From NCBI GenBank assembly GCA_023954095.1, contig JAMLIQ010000007.1, positions 1 through 64,000 on the forward strand: DNA of 64,000 nucleotides, written 5' to 3'. The notes under the pieces are model-generated. The model was not told where the DNA came from. It made no database searches and saw only the letters and a list, made by a program, of their open reading frames with translations. A program made the position numbers and the translations under genes. Positions 28,448 through 35,684 of this stretch are shown piece after piece. The stretch's first letter is position 1. The number at the start of each line of letters is the position of its first letter. Source of the DNA: Burkholderiaceae bacterium. Lineage in GTDB: Bacteria > Pseudomonadota > Gammaproteobacteria > Burkholderiales > Burkholderiaceae_C.

Positions 28448-29274
28448 GCAGCCCCTCCGTCCAGCGGACCGAAATCCTGCGCCACATCGGGGCCCGGGTA
28501 GTGAAAAGGTACGGGACCCACCGGCAACGCGTTGACAAACTGGTGCACCAGCGGGTCGGGGCTGTGGCGTACCTCGTCGGGCGTGCCCTGCGCGGCAATG
28601 GTGCCCGGCCCCAGGATGATCACATGGTCAGCCAGCTCGAAGGTGGCCTCCAGGTCATGCGACACCAGAATGGTGGTCAGGCCCATGGCGTCGTTGAGCT
28701 GGCGAATCAGCTGCGCCGCCGTGCCCAGCGAGATCGGGTCCAGCCCGGCAAAGGGTTCGTCGTACATCACGAGTTCCGGGTCCAGCGCGATGGCCCGCGC
28801 CAGCGCAACCCGACGCGCCATGCCCCCGGAAATCTGGGCGGGCATGAGGTCGCGCGCACCCCGCAGGCCCACGGCGTGCAGCTTCATGAGCACGACATCG
28901 CGCACCAATGCCTCGGGCAGGTCGGTGTGCTCGCGCAGCGGAAAAGCCACGTTCTCGAACACGCTCATGTCGGTAAACAGCGCGCCAAACTGGAACAGCA
29001 TGCCCATGCGACGCCGTGCGGCATAAAGCTGCGCCATTTCCATACGCCCCACATCCTGACCGTCAAACAGCACCTCGCCCTGCTGGGCGCGCTGCTGGCC
29101 GCCAATCAGGCGCAGCACGGTGGTCTTGCCGCCGCCCGAGGCGCCCATGATGGCCGTGACCTTGCCGCGCGGCACGGACAACGACAAGCCACGCAGCACC
29201 GGCTGCGCACCGTAGCCAAAATGGACGTTGCGCAGCTCGATCAGCGGATCGGCGGACGGGGATGTGAAAGACAT
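28444..29274 (-). CDS. mlaF: MlaF, phospholipid ABC ATPase
   Basis: ATPase of the Mla system (276 aa). Walker A GASGGGKTT, signature ISGGMARR and Walker B LVMYDEPFAGLD are intact. The ATG at 29274 is chosen over a TTG at 29301. It is the first gene of the leftward mlaFEDACB - exporter - ibaG - murA - hisGD run. Confidence 0.95.
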   Translation of the reverse strand: MSFTSPSADPLIELRNVHFGYGAQPVLRGLSLSVPRGKVTAIMGASGGGKTTVLRLIGGQQRAQQGEVLFDGQDVGRMEMAQLYAARRRMGMLFQFGALFTDMSVFENVAFPLREHTDLPEALVRDVVLMKLHAVGLRGARDLMPAQISGGMARRVALARAIALDPELVMYDEPFAGLDPISLGTAAQLIRQLNDAMGLTTILVSHDLEATFELADHVIILGPGTIAAQGTPDEVRHSPDPLVHQFVNALPVGPVPFHYPGPDVAQDFGPLDGGAA

Positions 29275-29345
29275 GGACGGATGTGCGGCTGCCTGAGGCA
29301 AAAGATCATATGAGGGATTGCCCTAGGTTGCTGGCGCCGGGCCTA

Positions 29346-29373
29346 TTGTGCATCGCATCAAAAATACTACAAT
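29346..29373 (+). promoter_or_regulatory. Candidate sigma-70 promoter for speDE
   Basis: TTGTGC (29346-29351) and TACAAT (29368-29373) are separated by 16 bases, in the 322-base divergent gap between mlaF and speD. It would give a leader of about 215 bases before the speD start. Confidence 0.5.
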
Positions 29374-29394
29374 GGCCGGTTCAGAAAAACCGCT

Positions 29395-29579
29395 CGCCCG
29401 GCCGGGCGGATTGCTGTCAGCGTTGCATTGGCGTCACACACGTACAACGGAACGAGGGCGCGGCAAGATGGCCGGCGACGCTTCTCCCATTCCCCCGTGT
29501 ACCCACCGCCTGCAACGTACCGGGCGGCAGACTTGGCTTGCATTCCGTGGTCTGCCGATTTTTGCCAACCTCGCAAAAA
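29395..29579 (+). promoter_or_regulatory. Structured speD leader, possible attenuator
   Basis: Seen directly: a 14-base palindrome CGCCCGGCCGGGCG (29395-29408). Then an 8-bp stem CGGCAGAC (29525-29532) / GTCTGCCG (29550-29557) followed at once by ATTTTTGC, which resembles an intrinsic terminator. Then a TTTTTGC (29559-29565) / GCAAAAA (29573-29579) hairpin ending just before the Shine-Dalgarno GGGAG. The T-run can serve either as terminator tail or as partner for GCAAAAA. Regulation by polyamines is only inference. Confidence 0.45.
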
Positions 29580-29596
29580 AGGGAGAAACCGCACCC

Positions 29597-30019
29597 ATGA
29601 AGAACCCACGCTCCGTGGCACCCACGCTCACCCCTGTCGTCCTGTCGCCCAAGGCACGCAATGCCACCGGCCTGCACCTGATCGGCGATCTCTATGGCTG
29701 CCTGTGTGACAGCCGCCTGATGCACGACGCGCAGTTCCTCGAACAGTTCTGCAAGGCGCGCGTGGCCGCAGCCGACCTGACCTCGGTGGGCAGCCTGTTC
29801 CACAGCTTTGGTGAAGGCGGTGGTGTGACCGGCGTGGTGGTGCTGGCCGAATCGCACCTGTCGATCCATACCTGGCCCGAATCGGGCTATGTGACGCTGG
29901 ATGTCTACGTGTGCAACTACTCCACCGACAACCGCCCCAAGGCGCAGAAGCTGTTTGACGATATCCAGGCAGCCTTCAACCCGGCCGACCCCCACCTGCA
30001 CCGCGTCGAGCGCGCCTGA
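29597..30019 (+). CDS. speD: SpeD, S-adenosylmethionine decarboxylase proenzyme
   Basis: Produces decarboxylated AdoMet for spermidine synthesis. The protein is 140 aa, a bacterial class 1b type. The self-cleavage motif AESHLSIHTWPE, whose Ser becomes the pyruvoyl group, and the YVCNYS Cys are intact. GGGAGAAA nine bases upstream sets the start; the same frame is open for 83 codons upstream, but without conservation. Confidence 0.93.
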   Translation: MKNPRSVAPTLTPVVLSPKARNATGLHLIGDLYGCLCDSRLMHDAQFLEQFCKARVAAADLTSVGSLFHSFGEGGGVTGVVVLAESHLSIHTWPESGYVTLDVYVCNYSTDNRPKAQKLFDDIQAAFNPADPHLHRVERA

Positions 30020-30970
30020 ATGATGCCCCCGCAAGCACCGCGCTATGTGGCCGAGCGCCTGACGCCCGATTTCGGTTTTTACCTGCGCGAAAGCGCCCTT
30101 CTCGCGCAGAAACAGTCGCCCTGGCAGCACATCGAAGTGTTCGATAACCCGCTGTTTGGCCGCGTGATGCGCATCGATGGCTGCTTCATGACCTCCGAAC
30201 GCGACGAATTCTTCTACCACGAGCCCATGGTGCACCTGCCAGCCATCGCCCACCCCGGGCCGCGCAGCGCCCTGGTAGTGGGGGGCGGCGACGGCGGCGC
30301 GGCCGAAGAACTGCTCAAGTACCCCAGCATGGAGCGCGTGCTGCTGGCTGAACTGGACGCCGATGTGGTGCACATGGCACGCGAATGGCTGGGCAACATC
30401 CACCACGGCGCCCTGGACGACCCGCGCCTGGAAATTCGCCTGGGCGATGCACGTGCGCTGATCGCGTCGTGCAGCGAACGCTTCGATCAGATCGTTCTCG
30501 ACCTGACCGACCCCATCGGCCCCGCGCTCGACCTCTACACCGCCGAGTTCTATGCCGACTGCCGCCGTGCCCTGAACCCCGGCGGCGTGCTGTCGCTGCA
30601 CCTGGGCTCGCCCATCCACCTGCCGGCCTCCATGGCGCGCATCGCGGCGTCACTGCGTGCAGCCTTCCCCCTCGTTCGGCCCTACCTGCAGTACGTGCCG
30701 CTGTATGGCACGCTCTGGTGCATGGCCATGGCCTCGTGCGACACCGATCCGGCCGCGCTGAGCGCCAGCGAAGTGGATGCCCGCATCGCCGAGCGCGGAC
30801 TGCAGAATCTGCAGCTCTACAACGGCGCGACACACCACGGGCTGCTGGCGCAACCCAATTTCGTGCGCGAGCTGTTGCAACGCCCAGCCGAGCCTATCCA
30901 CACTGGGGGCCTGCTGCAAGAGGCCATCGACCCCCATGTGCTGCCAGCCGTCCGGGTGGTGCCTGGGTAG
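30020..30970 (+). CDS. speE: SpeE, polyamine aminopropyltransferase
   Basis: Transfers the aminopropyl group of decarboxylated AdoMet to putrescine. The protein is 316 aa. Nucleotide-binding VVGGGDGGAAEE, catalytic DLTDPIGPA and YVPLYGTLWCMAMAS motifs are present. The ATG follows the speD stop directly, so the two enzymes are coupled. Confidence 0.93.
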   Translation: MMPPQAPRYVAERLTPDFGFYLRESALLAQKQSPWQHIEVFDNPLFGRVMRIDGCFMTSERDEFFYHEPMVHLPAIAHPGPRSALVVGGGDGGAAEELLKYPSMERVLLAELDADVVHMAREWLGNIHHGALDDPRLEIRLGDARALIASCSERFDQIVLDLTDPIGPALDLYTAEFYADCRRALNPGGVLSLHLGSPIHLPASMARIAASLRAAFPLVRPYLQYVPLYGTLWCMAMASCDTDPAALSASEVDARIAERGLQNLQLYNGATHHGLLAQPNFVRELLQRPAEPIHTGGLLQEAIDPHVLPAVRVVPG

Positions 30971-31071
30971 GGCGAGACGGGCAAACACAGGAAACGGTAT
31001 CAACCCCCTGCCCTGAACCTGCCCACTGCTGCAACAATGGGGATCTTCATCACCACTGGTGCTGCATTGCC

Positions 31072-32940
31072 ATGAACCCAGAACAGAAGACCCCGGCCAC
31101 CGTCCTGCAGGCACTGACCCGGCATCGCGTCTGGAGCCAGCTCGACCCGGCCACCCTGGCCGCGCTGGCGCCCCAGTGGGAGCAGACGCAAGCCGATGTA
31201 GGCAGCCCGCTGCTGCCGCAGGGCCGCCTGCACAGCCGCACCGGGCTGATTCTGGGCGGCACGGTGGATCTGCACGACCCCGACCTGGACATGGCGGTCC
31301 ACCTGCAGGCCGGTGACATGTTCGGCTTTGGCGCCACACCCACACAGCACCTGACCACCTGGCAGGCCACCGCTGCATCCGATTGCCGCATTGCCTGGCT
31401 GGACGCGCAAACCGTCACCTCTCTATGCCGCGAGCATGGCGCACTGGCGTATTTTTTCCCCTCTCTTCCGGCTGCGGTGCAACCCAGTCCCGCCCCTGCG
31501 CCCGACTCGGGGGTGCACCTGAACCTGCTGGGCACCTCGGTACGCGCACTCATCAAGCGCGAGCCCATCACCCTGGCTCCCGAGACCCCCATCCGCGCCG
31601 CGGCACAGCAAATGTGCGACTTGCGCGTCTCGTCCGTGCTGCTGGTGCAGCAAGGACACCTGTTCGGCCTGGTGACCGACCGTGACCTGCGCAACCGCGT
31701 GGTGGCGCAGGGTCTGGACATCGACCGCCCGGTCTCCGACATCGCCACACTGGCTCCCCTGACCCTGCAGGCACAAAGCCCGGCCTTCGAGGCCCTGTTG
31801 CTCATGGCACGGCACAACATCCACCACATGCCGGTGATGGACGGCACGCGCATTGTCGGCATGATCACGGCCACCGATCTGGCCGAGCAGCACAGCACAT
31901 CGCCGGTCTACCTGGCGGGCGACGTCTACAAGCAGACCACGGTCGAAGGATTGGCGCGCACCAGCACCAAGATACGCCCCCTGCAGCAGCACCTGGCCTC
32001 AGCCGATGCCAGTGCCTACAGCACGGGCCACATCATCACCACGATCACCGACGCCATCACCACACGGTTGATCCATCTGGCCGAAGCCCAACTGGGCCCG
32101 CCGCCGGTGGACTATGTGTGGGTGGCGGCCGGATCGCAGGCGCGCAGCGAGCAGACAGCCAAGTCCGACCAGGACAACTGCCTGGTGCTGGACGACCGCT
32201 ACGACGAGGCCGCACACGGCGACTACTTTCGCGCGTTTTCCCGCTTTGTCTGCGACGGGCTGGCCGATTGCGGCTACATCCACTGTCCCGGCGAAATGAT
32301 GGCCATGACCGACAAATGGCGCCAGCCCCGTGCGCGCTGGGCACAGTACTTCCAGCAATGGGTGGACAAGCCCGAACCCATGGCACTGATGCTGACCTGC
32401 GTCTTCTTCGATCTGCGCGCCATCCATGGAAAGACAGAGCTGCTCGACTCCCTGCGCCAGGAGGTGCTGCAGCGTACCCGGGGCAACAGCCTGTTTCTGG
32501 CGCACATGGTCGGCAACGCACTCAAGCACCGCCCGCCGCTGGGACTGTTCGGCACCATCTCGCGCATCCGCGGGGGCGAGAATGCCGGCACCATCGACCT
32601 CAAGCACAGCGGCATCGTGCCCATCGTGGACCTGGCGCGCGTATATGCACTGGCGGGCGGAGCAGCGTCGGTGAACACACACGACAGGCTGGAGCAGGTG
32701 GCCGAGGCTGGCGAAGTGAGCCCGCAAAGCGCCCGCGACCTGCGCGATGCGCTGGAGTTCCTCTCCAAGCTGCGTATCGACCACCAGGCCCGGCAAATGG
32801 CCCGGGGGCAGGCTCCCGACAATTTCCTGGCACTGGAGGAGTTGTCAAACTTCGAACGCAGCCACCTCAAGGAAGCCTTCTCGGTAGTGCAGACGCTGCA
32901 GGGGGTGCTGGGGCAGCGGTATCAGACGGGGAGGTATTGA
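31072..32940 (+). CDS. DUF294 nucleotidyltransferase-like CBS protein (copy A)
   Basis: The protein is 622 aa. A degenerate cyclic-nucleotide-binding-like domain (1-125) is followed by two CBS motifs (about 160-275, with VLLVQQGHLFGLVTDRDLRN and MPVMDGTRIVGMITATDL). A GlnD-like nucleotidyltransferase core (about 345-450, with AAGSQARSEQTAKSDQDN, acids in SDQDN) and a DUF294 C-terminal helical domain complete it. Family members are putative signalling proteins; the reaction is unknown. It precedes, convergently, the CrbS-like sensor and ActP module, and a paralogue (56076-57893) sits beside the second acetate module, which points to a role tied to solute uptake. Confidence 0.88.
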   Translation: MNPEQKTPATVLQALTRHRVWSQLDPATLAALAPQWEQTQADVGSPLLPQGRLHSRTGLILGGTVDLHDPDLDMAVHLQAGDMFGFGATPTQHLTTWQATAASDCRIAWLDAQTVTSLCREHGALAYFFPSLPAAVQPSPAPAPDSGVHLNLLGTSVRALIKREPITLAPETPIRAAAQQMCDLRVSSVLLVQQGHLFGLVTDRDLRNRVVAQGLDIDRPVSDIATLAPLTLQAQSPAFEALLLMARHNIHHMPVMDGTRIVGMITATDLAEQHSTSPVYLAGDVYKQTTVEGLARTSTKIRPLQQHLASADASAYSTGHIITTITDAITTRLIHLAEAQLGPPPVDYVWVAAGSQARSEQTAKSDQDNCLVLDDRYDEAAHGDYFRAFSRFVCDGLADCGYIHCPGEMMAMTDKWRQPRARWAQYFQQWVDKPEPMALMLTCVFFDLRAIHGKTELLDSLRQEVLQRTRGNSLFLAHMVGNALKHRPPLGLFGTISRIRGGENAGTIDLKHSGIVPIVDLARVYALAGGAASVNTHDRLEQVAEAGEVSPQSARDLRDALEFLSKLRIDHQARQMARGQAPDNFLALEELSNFERSHLKEAFSVVQTLQGVLGQRYQTGRY

Positions 32941-32944
32941 GTAT

Positions 32945-33122
32945 TTTTGGGCTCTAGCGCTTATGGGGCAAGCGCTAACAGCTATTGAGTTTGCAGCGTA
33001 TCTTGCGCTTTGCTGAGGGATGAGGCCGGGGCGAGACCCGGCCTCATCCCTCAAGAAAATACATCAACAACTACAAAAATAATAGCTGTTAGCGCTTGCC
33101 CCATAAGCGCTAGAGCCAAAAA
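32945..33122. repeat. Compound inverted repeat: two AGCGCTT-family copies head to head
   Basis: A perfect 37-base inverted repeat (32950-32986 and 33081-33117), flanked by T- and A-runs, fills the gap between convergent genes. Each arm is itself a hairpin, TAGCGCTT-N7-AAGCGCTA. These are the best-preserved copies of the dispersed repeat family in this window. The inner stem-loop at 33015-33052 lies between the arms. Confidence 0.85.
33015..33052. terminator. 16-bp perfect stem-loop between convergent genes
   Basis: GAGGGATGAGGCCGGG pairs perfectly with its complement across the 6-base loop GCGAGA. Neither side has a T-tract, so it may act as a barrier or 3'-end stabiliser rather than as a standard intrinsic terminator. 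Confidence 0.55.
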
Positions 33123-33126
33123 ACAT

Positions 33127-35310
33127 TCAATATTTCAACCGCGCGTAATATGTCTTCTGCGCCGCCTCGCGCGCCTGGCGCAAGGTGTGGATGCCCTGCT
33201 CCTTCAGCAGCGGGATGAGGCGCAACCAGATCTCTGCCGTCACCAGTGCATCGCCCAGCGCCGTGTGGCGCCCGAGCACGGTCACGTTGAACCGTTCGGC
33301 AATGGCCTCGAGGCGGTGCGAGTCCTGGTGCGGATGCACGACGGCGGACAGCAGCAGCGTATCCAGCACCGGCTGGTGAAAAGCGATGCCCGTGGCCTCT
33401 TCCTGCAACTGCAGGAAGCGCATGTCGAATGCCGCGTTGTGCGCCACCAGCACGGTGTCCTGCGCAAAGGCATGGAACACGGGCAGCACCTCGCCAATGC
33501 GCGGTTTGTCCACCACCATGTCTTCGGAGATACCGTGGATGGGAACGGACGCCGCAGGGATGGGGCGCCCCGGGTTCACCAGTTGCTCGAAGCACTCCTG
33601 CCGCAGCAGCTTGCCGTTGACGATGCGCGCTGCCCCGAGCTGGATGATGGCGTCGCCCCCTGCGGGATTGAGGCCCGTGGTTTCCGTATCGAAAACGGTG
33701 TAGGTCAGCTCGGACAGAAGCCGGTCGTCCAGGGCGCTGCCCTCTTCGGACATCTGGAACAGATCGAAGTCGTAGTACTCGGGCCGGCTGAAGTCGCTCT
33801 CGCCCAGCGCCGCATCCACCACGCCCTGCACGCTGGCCAGGGGCAGCATGAAACGGAAGAAGGCCTGGTGCCGGGCGCGCTCACGCTCGAACCACATCTC
33901 GCCCCCATGGCGCTCGATCACATCCCGTACGGTCAGCGGGCTGCGCTCACTGCCGAAGCGCATGGTGTCCATTTCCCAGCTCATGACAGTTTCATTGCTC
34001 ATGGCCTGGCCGCTCCAGACCAGGTCCAGCTGGGCATGTGCCCCCACGGCTTGCAGGCGCAGCTGCAGGAAGCGCACCTCGAACTCTTCCACCAGCCGAT
34101 GGGCCAGGTAGGTCAGCGCCTGCAGCAGGGTGTAGCTGTCCACCTTGAGCCACACACTGGCATCCACCGCGTCCAACGTCACGGGACAGGTGCAATGGGC
34201 TGCGATCTGGCGCTGGGCAGCGGTCGCCAGGTCAGCGCCCAGCATGTCCTCCATGGGCCAGCGGGTCTTGAGGCGCTGCGTGGCACGCTGCGCCAGATCG
34301 GTGATGCGCTGCCCCATGGCGCCCACCTCCTCGCGCACCACAGCCAGAAAGCGCTCACGCATGGCAGGTTCCAGATCGGAGTAGCCCAGCATGTCCACGG
34401 CGGCCTGGATGTTGGCCAGCGAAGCCCGGCTGCCCTCGGTCAACCCATGCAGAAGCTGGTCGCGCGCCGCCTCCTCCTCGACGCTGGCAGTCACGTTGTT
34501 GAGCAGCAGCACAAAGCCGCTGACCACCGCCTGCGTGGCCTGGGCCGCCACGCCATCGTCCCCCACGGCGCGCACGGGAGCCACCTGCACGCGCAGCAAC
34601 TGCCCTCCCTGGGTGGTGGTGACGAATTGCGCCGACGGGCTGGCCACGCCCCGCACCAGGCTCTGGTGGATACGCTCGAGCGCATGGGCCAGCAGTTGCC
34701 GGTCAAACACGGCATAGATGGAGCGGCCAATACCGACCAACTCGGCGCCATCGGCCAGTCCAGGCTCTGGCGAGAGGGCGCGGAACTGCTGGCGTGCGCG
34801 CTGGTTGTAGAGCAGGATGCGCCCGTCGCGGTTGCAGACCACCACGCTCTGGTTCAGCTCGGCCATCAGGGCGGCCAGACGGTCCTTCTCCTGCTGCACG
34901 CGCACACTGGCCTGCGCCACCTGTTCGGACATGTCGCCCCGCAGCTGGTCGCGCTGGGCCGCCAGCTCGTTCACCGCATTGGCCAGGGCCTGCATTTCGG
35001 CCGTGCCCCGAGGCTTGAGCTTCTGCGGCGTGGTGGCGGACAACACCACGCGGGTTTCTTCCAACAACCGGTAAGGCGCACCCACGTAACGGCGGTGCAG
35101 GACACGCAGAACGCCCGCCACCAGCATCAGTCCAATCAGCCAGCCCACCGCCACCAGGGCCGTGCGCGAAGCCAGTACATCGCCCACGGCAGTGCGCTCG
35201 TCCTGCGTCAGCGTGGACCAGACAATCACGGACATCAGTACCAGCCACAAGGCCATGACCAGGCCCGAAGCGGCAATGGCCAGTACCAGCCGGGGATCGG
35301 TCTTTTTCAT
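33127..35310 (-). CDS. Membrane pseudo-histidine-kinase fused to DEDDh 3'-5' exonuclease
   Basis: The protein is 727 aa. Two membrane helices (about 9-31, 50-70), a HAMP-like linker, a coiled region and a PAS domain (about 150-270) come first. A dimerisation helix follows in which the expected His is Ser (TEGSRASL, near 294), then a degenerate ATPase-like region without clear N and G boxes. An intact DnaQ-like exonuclease follows (FDTETTG with D541 and E543; HNAAFD; HTALGDA). So the kinase part looks inactive and the nuclease part active. The ATG overlaps the response-regulator stop, which overlaps the CrbS-like gene. It probably couples membrane or partner signals to nucleic-acid or nucleotide cleavage; the substrate is unknown. 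Confidence 0.85.
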   Translation of the reverse strand: MKKTDPRLVLAIAASGLVMALWLVLMSVIVWSTLTQDERTAVGDVLASRTALVAVGWLIGLMLVAGVLRVLHRRYVGAPYRLLEETRVVLSATTPQKLKPRGTAEMQALANAVNELAAQRDQLRGDMSEQVAQASVRVQQEKDRLAALMAELNQSVVVCNRDGRILLYNQRARQQFRALSPEPGLADGAELVGIGRSIYAVFDRQLLAHALERIHQSLVRGVASPSAQFVTTTQGGQLLRVQVAPVRAVGDDGVAAQATQAVVSGFVLLLNNVTASVEEEAARDQLLHGLTEGSRASLANIQAAVDMLGYSDLEPAMRERFLAVVREEVGAMGQRITDLAQRATQRLKTRWPMEDMLGADLATAAQRQIAAHCTCPVTLDAVDASVWLKVDSYTLLQALTYLAHRLVEEFEVRFLQLRLQAVGAHAQLDLVWSGQAMSNETVMSWEMDTMRFGSERSPLTVRDVIERHGGEMWFERERARHQAFFRFMLPLASVQGVVDAALGESDFSRPEYYDFDLFQMSEEGSALDDRLLSELTYTVFDTETTGLNPAGGDAIIQLGAARIVNGKLLRQECFEQLVNPGRPIPAASVPIHGISEDMVVDKPRIGEVLPVFHAFAQDTVLVAHNAAFDMRFLQLQEEATGIAFHQPVLDTLLLSAVVHPHQDSHRLEAIAERFNVTVLGRHTALGDALVTAEIWLRLIPLLKEQGIHTLRQAREAAQKTYYARLKY

Positions 35311-35684
35311 GCCGGAGTCTCCCCCAGCAGCTCTGCCACTTTCTGCACCAGTTCGCGGGTGGAGAAGGGCTTGGTCATGTAGGCATCGGCCCCCAGGGCC
35401 AGCCCCTTGGCCACGTCAGTTTCGCGCCCCTTGGCGGTCAGCATCAGGATCTTGGTCGCCTGCAGCGTCTCATCGGCCCGGACTGCCTGGCAGACCTCGA
35501 AGCCCGTCTTGTGCGGCATCATCACATCGAGCAGCACCAGCGCGGGATGTTCGCGTGCAATGGCATCGAGCGCTTCCTGGCCATCGCGCGCCACGACCAC
35601 GGCGTAGCCCCCGCGCTGCAGCAGGTATTCCAGCGAGATCACGATATTGGGCTCGTCGTCGGCAATCAGTATCTTGTGCGTCAT
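35307..35684 (-). CDS. Receiver-only response regulator
   Basis: The protein is 125 aa, a single receiver domain without an output domain. Phosphoacceptor D53 is in LLDVMMP, with the acidic pair in ADDEPN and the Lys in MTKPF. It is translated between the CrbS-like histidine kinase and the pseudokinase-exonuclease with four-base overlaps on both sides. It probably receives phosphate from the former and signals by protein contact, perhaps with the latter. Confidence 0.95.
   Translation of the reverse strand: MTHKILIADDEPNIVISLEYLLQRGGYAVVVARDGQEALDAIAREHPALVLLDVMMPHKTGFEVCQAVRADETLQATKILMLTAKGRETDVAKGLALGADAYMTKPFSTRELVQKVAELLGETPA

Noticed and set aside
29348..29596. N-terminal extension of SpeD
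   Set aside because: Open frame by chance in GC-rich DNA; family length and the Shine-Dalgarno favour 29597.
33015..33052. Standard intrinsic terminator
   Set aside because: The stem is strong but there is no T-tract on either strand, so it is listed only as a stem-loop.
32945..33122. CRISPR-like array
   Set aside because: Only two palindromic units in inverted orientation, no regular spacers and no cas genes.
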